From NCBI RefSeq assembly GCF_000427295.1, contig NZ_ATNM01000091.1, forward strand, positions 62,001 through 126,000: DNA of 64,000 nt. The letters run 5' to 3'. Every line of letters begins with the position of its first letter. Within the stretch, counting starts at the first letter, position 1. Of the stretch, positions 61,753 through 64,000 are shown one piece after another. The DNA is from Cyclobacterium qasimii M12-11B. Its GTDB lineage: Bacteria; Bacteroidota; Bacteroidia; Cytophagales; Cyclobacteriaceae. The position numbers and the translations under genes were made by a program. The notes below the pieces were generated by a model, which saw nothing but the letters and a program-made list of their open reading frames with translations, did not search any database and was not told the origin of the DNA.

Positions 61753-62606
61753 ATACCTAATTGATTCTCGAAATGCCCGCAATGCGACCTATAGTGGTAG
61801 GTGAATAGTTAAAAGGGGTTTCATAAGGCACTAATACAACTATTGTCTTTTCAACCCAATCCTAATTTTTTAATACCGGCCACTCTTATATAAAGTGTAG
61901 TTAAATAATGAGCGCTAAGTAAGCGAAAAGCCATAAAAAAAATACTGACCATCGAGTATTTTGATATATCAAGAAAAAGTTTTCATTAGCCTGCAATGGT
62001 ACTGATGATAGGATAAAAAGAAATAAAGAACAGACAGCCAAGAGCTGACCATTCTTTTCTGTTTTAAACCTTATGGCACAAATATAATCAAATAGAAGGA
62101 GATAAAAAACAAAGCCAATCACCCGCACAAAACACAACAAAACCTTGTTAACATTTGGCAATCCTTAAGATAACCTAGTAAAGAAGGCCCAACACAATTG
62201 CCCTAAGTCAAAATAAAGCCCAAGCACATATTAGTTAAGATGGACAGTCAATAGTGCCTCTCATTCAGTGAATGAAAATACTGATACAAAACCCCTGAAG
62301 ACAACACCTATTTACCCTTCAAAGCCAAAATCTACCTTAGCCAACAACCAACACTTACTTTTATCATATTTTATCATAGAATATACATTTTCATTTTTAA
62401 TATTATTTCAACGATACACTAACGATTCGAAACATATAATCGTGTTATTTTAACACTTTATTAGAATAAACGTACATCATTAACATTTCGTAATACCTTT
62501 TAAATCCACACCCTCCTTGCCCAATTGTTTATCTTAAAAATTACTATCAACTTTAAAGTGTCATATTAACCTTTCTTTAATAATTTTTAACCTAACTAAA
62601 TAAAGA
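61753..62606. other. Long AT-rich intergenic region before the SusC-like gene
   Basis: More than 850 bases with no convincing gene. A minus-strand hydrophobic frame at 61901-62161 begins only at TTG and has no promoter, so I do not call it. The SusC-like gene's promoter must lie near its right end, but no perfect TTTG / TAnnTTTG pair was found. Confidence 0.35.
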
Positions 62607-64000
62607 ATGCAAAACTATTTACCCAAAATTAAATTGTTTTTGTTAGGCCTGGCATTGCTATTAGCAAGTAGCCTAACATTACATGCACAGTCCAAAGAAG
62701 TGACGGGAACTGTCATTTCCGGAGAGGATAACCTACCCTTACCGGGTGTCTCGGTACTGGTAAAAGGCACTGTAAGAGGTGCGGTATCTGATATAGATGG
62801 AAAATATAAAATCACATTACAACCATCTGATCAAACTATCATATTTTCTTTCGTAGGTTTCGAAAGTAAAGAGGTGACAATTAGTAACCAAAGCACCGTT
62901 GACATCACCTTAAACCCTGACATGCAATCACTAAGCGAAGTGATCGTGGTTGGATACGGGGAACAGAAGAAGGAAACCATTACAGGTTCCGTAGCTACTG
63001 TTAAAGGTGCTGATCTGGTAAAATCACCGGCCATGAACCTTTCAAATTCTATCGCAGGTAGAATGTCTGGTGTAATCGCCGTGAATAGAAGCGGTGAGCC
63101 AGGTTATGACGGTGCAGGTATTAGAATTCGTGGATCCAATACCCTTGGAAACAACGATGCTTTAATTGTAATTGATGGAATTCCCGCAAGAGCTGGCGGT
63201 ATTGACCGATTAAACCCTAATGACATTGAAACCATCTCTGTATTAAAAGATGCATCTGCAGCCATTTATGGAGCAAGGGCCGCAAATGGTGTAATTCTGG
63301 TAACAACCAAAAGAGGTAAAGAAGGCAAGCCCGAACTTACCTATCAGTTTAACCAAGGATTTGCCCAACCTACTACTATACCTAAGTTGTCTGATGCCGC
63401 TCAGTATGGTGAAATGCTCAACGACCTGAACGTTTATGAGCTTCCTTCCAGCGAATGGAGATCTGCTACAGATGCCTATAGATCTACAGGTACTTACCTA
63501 ACACAGGGAGGGCAGGAAAGAACTGCGCCATTTAGCCCTGAAGCATTGGCATTGCACCGATCAGGTACTGACCCTTGGAACTACCCTAATACTGATTGGT
63601 ATGGTGAGACTTTAAAAACCTGGTCTCCACAGACAAGGCACAATTTGCAGTTGAATGGCGGTTCAGAAAGTTTAAGGTACATGGCTTCTTTGGGCTACCA
63701 AAATCAGGATGCCTATTACAAAAATTCAGCAACAGGATTCAAGCAATATGACATGCGAATCAACCTGGATGCAAAGATCAATGAATACATTGACCTTCAA
63801 TTAGGCGTATTGGCAAGGCAAGAGTACCGCTTTTTCCCTACCAGAGGAGCAGGTGCTATTTTCAGAATGCAGATGAGGGGCAAGCCACATGAGCCTGCTT
63901 ATTGGCCTGATGGCAGACCTGGTCCGGATATTGAAAATGGAGAAAACCCAGTGGTGATCACTACAAATGCTACTGGATACGACAGAGATACAAGAAATTA
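62607..64000 (+). CDS. SusC/RagA-type TonB-linked outer-membrane protein, 3' end cut
   Basis: 464 codons are readable to the window edge. A signal peptide (LFLLGLALLLASSLTLHAQ) is followed by a carboxypeptidase-D regulatory-like domain (about 30-110: VTGTVISGEDNLPLPGVSVL, SFVGFESKEVTI). The SusC signature LSEVIVVGYGEQKKETITGS leads into the plug domain (IAGRMSGVIAVNRSGEPGYD, IRIRGSNTLGNNDALIVIDG, SAAIYGARAANGVILVTTKR). The barrel begins after about residue 240. Such receptors import glycans or peptides with a SusD lipoprotein, expected downstream beyond the window. The substrate cannot be told from sequence. Confidence 0.93.
   Translation, partial: MQNYLPKIKLFLLGLALLLASSLTLHAQSKEVTGTVISGEDNLPLPGVSVLVKGTVRGAVSDIDGKYKITLQPSDQTIIFSFVGFESKEVTISNQSTVDITLNPDMQSLSEVIVVGYGEQKKETITGSVATVKGADLVKSPAMNLSNSIAGRMSGVIAVNRSGEPGYDGAGIRIRGSNTLGNNDALIVIDGIPARAGGIDRLNPNDIETISVLKDASAAIYGARAANGVILVTTKRGKEGKPELTYQFNQGFAQPTTIPKLSDAAQYGEMLNDLNVYELPSSEWRSATDAYRSTGTYLTQGGQERTAPFSPEALALHRSGTDPWNYPNTDWYGETLKTWSPQTRHNLQLNGGSESLRYMASLGYQNQDAYYKNSATGFKQYDMRINLDAKINEYIDLQLGVLARQEYRFFPTRGAGAIFRMQMRGKPHEPAYWPDGRPGPDIENGENPVVITTNATGYDRDTRN

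Noticed and set aside
61901-62161. 86-codon hydrophobic frame on the minus strand
   Set aside because: Starts only at TTG, no promoter or conserved neighbour, and sits in AT-rich spacer where hydrophobic frames arise by chance.

Overview
The window is about 64 kb of bacterial chromosome at low-to-moderate GC. Gene content points to Bacteroidota, order Cytophagales, most likely Cyclobacteriaceae or close relatives (inference). The supporting signs are a TonB-linked SusC/RagA porin, promoters of the TTTG / TAnnTTTG type, starts without clear Shine-Dalgarno sequences, a KdsA-like DAHP synthase fused to chorismate mutase, lysyl-tRNA synthetase with a C-terminal extension, zinc-less L36, and the order tRNA-Tyr-Gly-Thr-tuf-tRNA-Trp-secE-nusG-rplKAJL-rpoBC-rpsLG-fusA-rpsJ-rplC through rplQ. 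Most genes lie on the minus strand.

Region 1 (1-7.65 kb, minus strand) is a phenylalanine/tyrosine pathway cluster. In transcription order it holds a Phe/Tyr-rich leader peptide with a terminator attenuator, DAHP synthase/chorismate mutase, aroB, aroA, pheA, an aromatic aminotransferase and tyrA, then arginine deiminase running off the left edge. Region 2 (7.9-20.6 kb) is mixed: a secreted glycosidase-like protein with a secreted nucleoside hydrolase, lysS, a divergent DinB/WYL-regulator pair, a VOC protein, a Tat-type sugar isomerase-like protein, an unrecognised 405-aa protein, and cysM, cysE, a small outer-membrane protein and a DivIC/FtsB-like protein. Region 3 (20.9-55.3 kb) is the information-processing block: eno, carA, the S10/spc/alpha ribosomal operons, the str operon, a DUF3467 gene, rpoC, rpoB, the L7/L12-L10-L1-L11 genes, nusG, secE, tRNA-Trp, tuf and three tRNAs. 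Region 4 (55.4-64 kb) holds an M1 aminopeptidase, a GT39-like membrane glycosyltransferase, pyrH-frr and the first part of a SusC-like receptor.

The most interesting regulatory element is a complete transcription-attenuation leader (7464-7646) ahead of DAHP synthase/chorismate mutase. It has a 31-residue peptide with eight aromatic residues in a row of nine, a terminator next to the structural gene, and a matching antiterminator and anti-antiterminator. The other main observation is four single-base frame breaks, in aroB, rplB, rpoC and the small outer-membrane protein gene. Each is repaired by one extra base, in all cases placeable in a short A/T run. Because rplB and rpoC are essential, the simplest reading is homopolymer deletion error in the sequence, not real mutation. 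Reported coordinates for these genes give the full reconstructed span.
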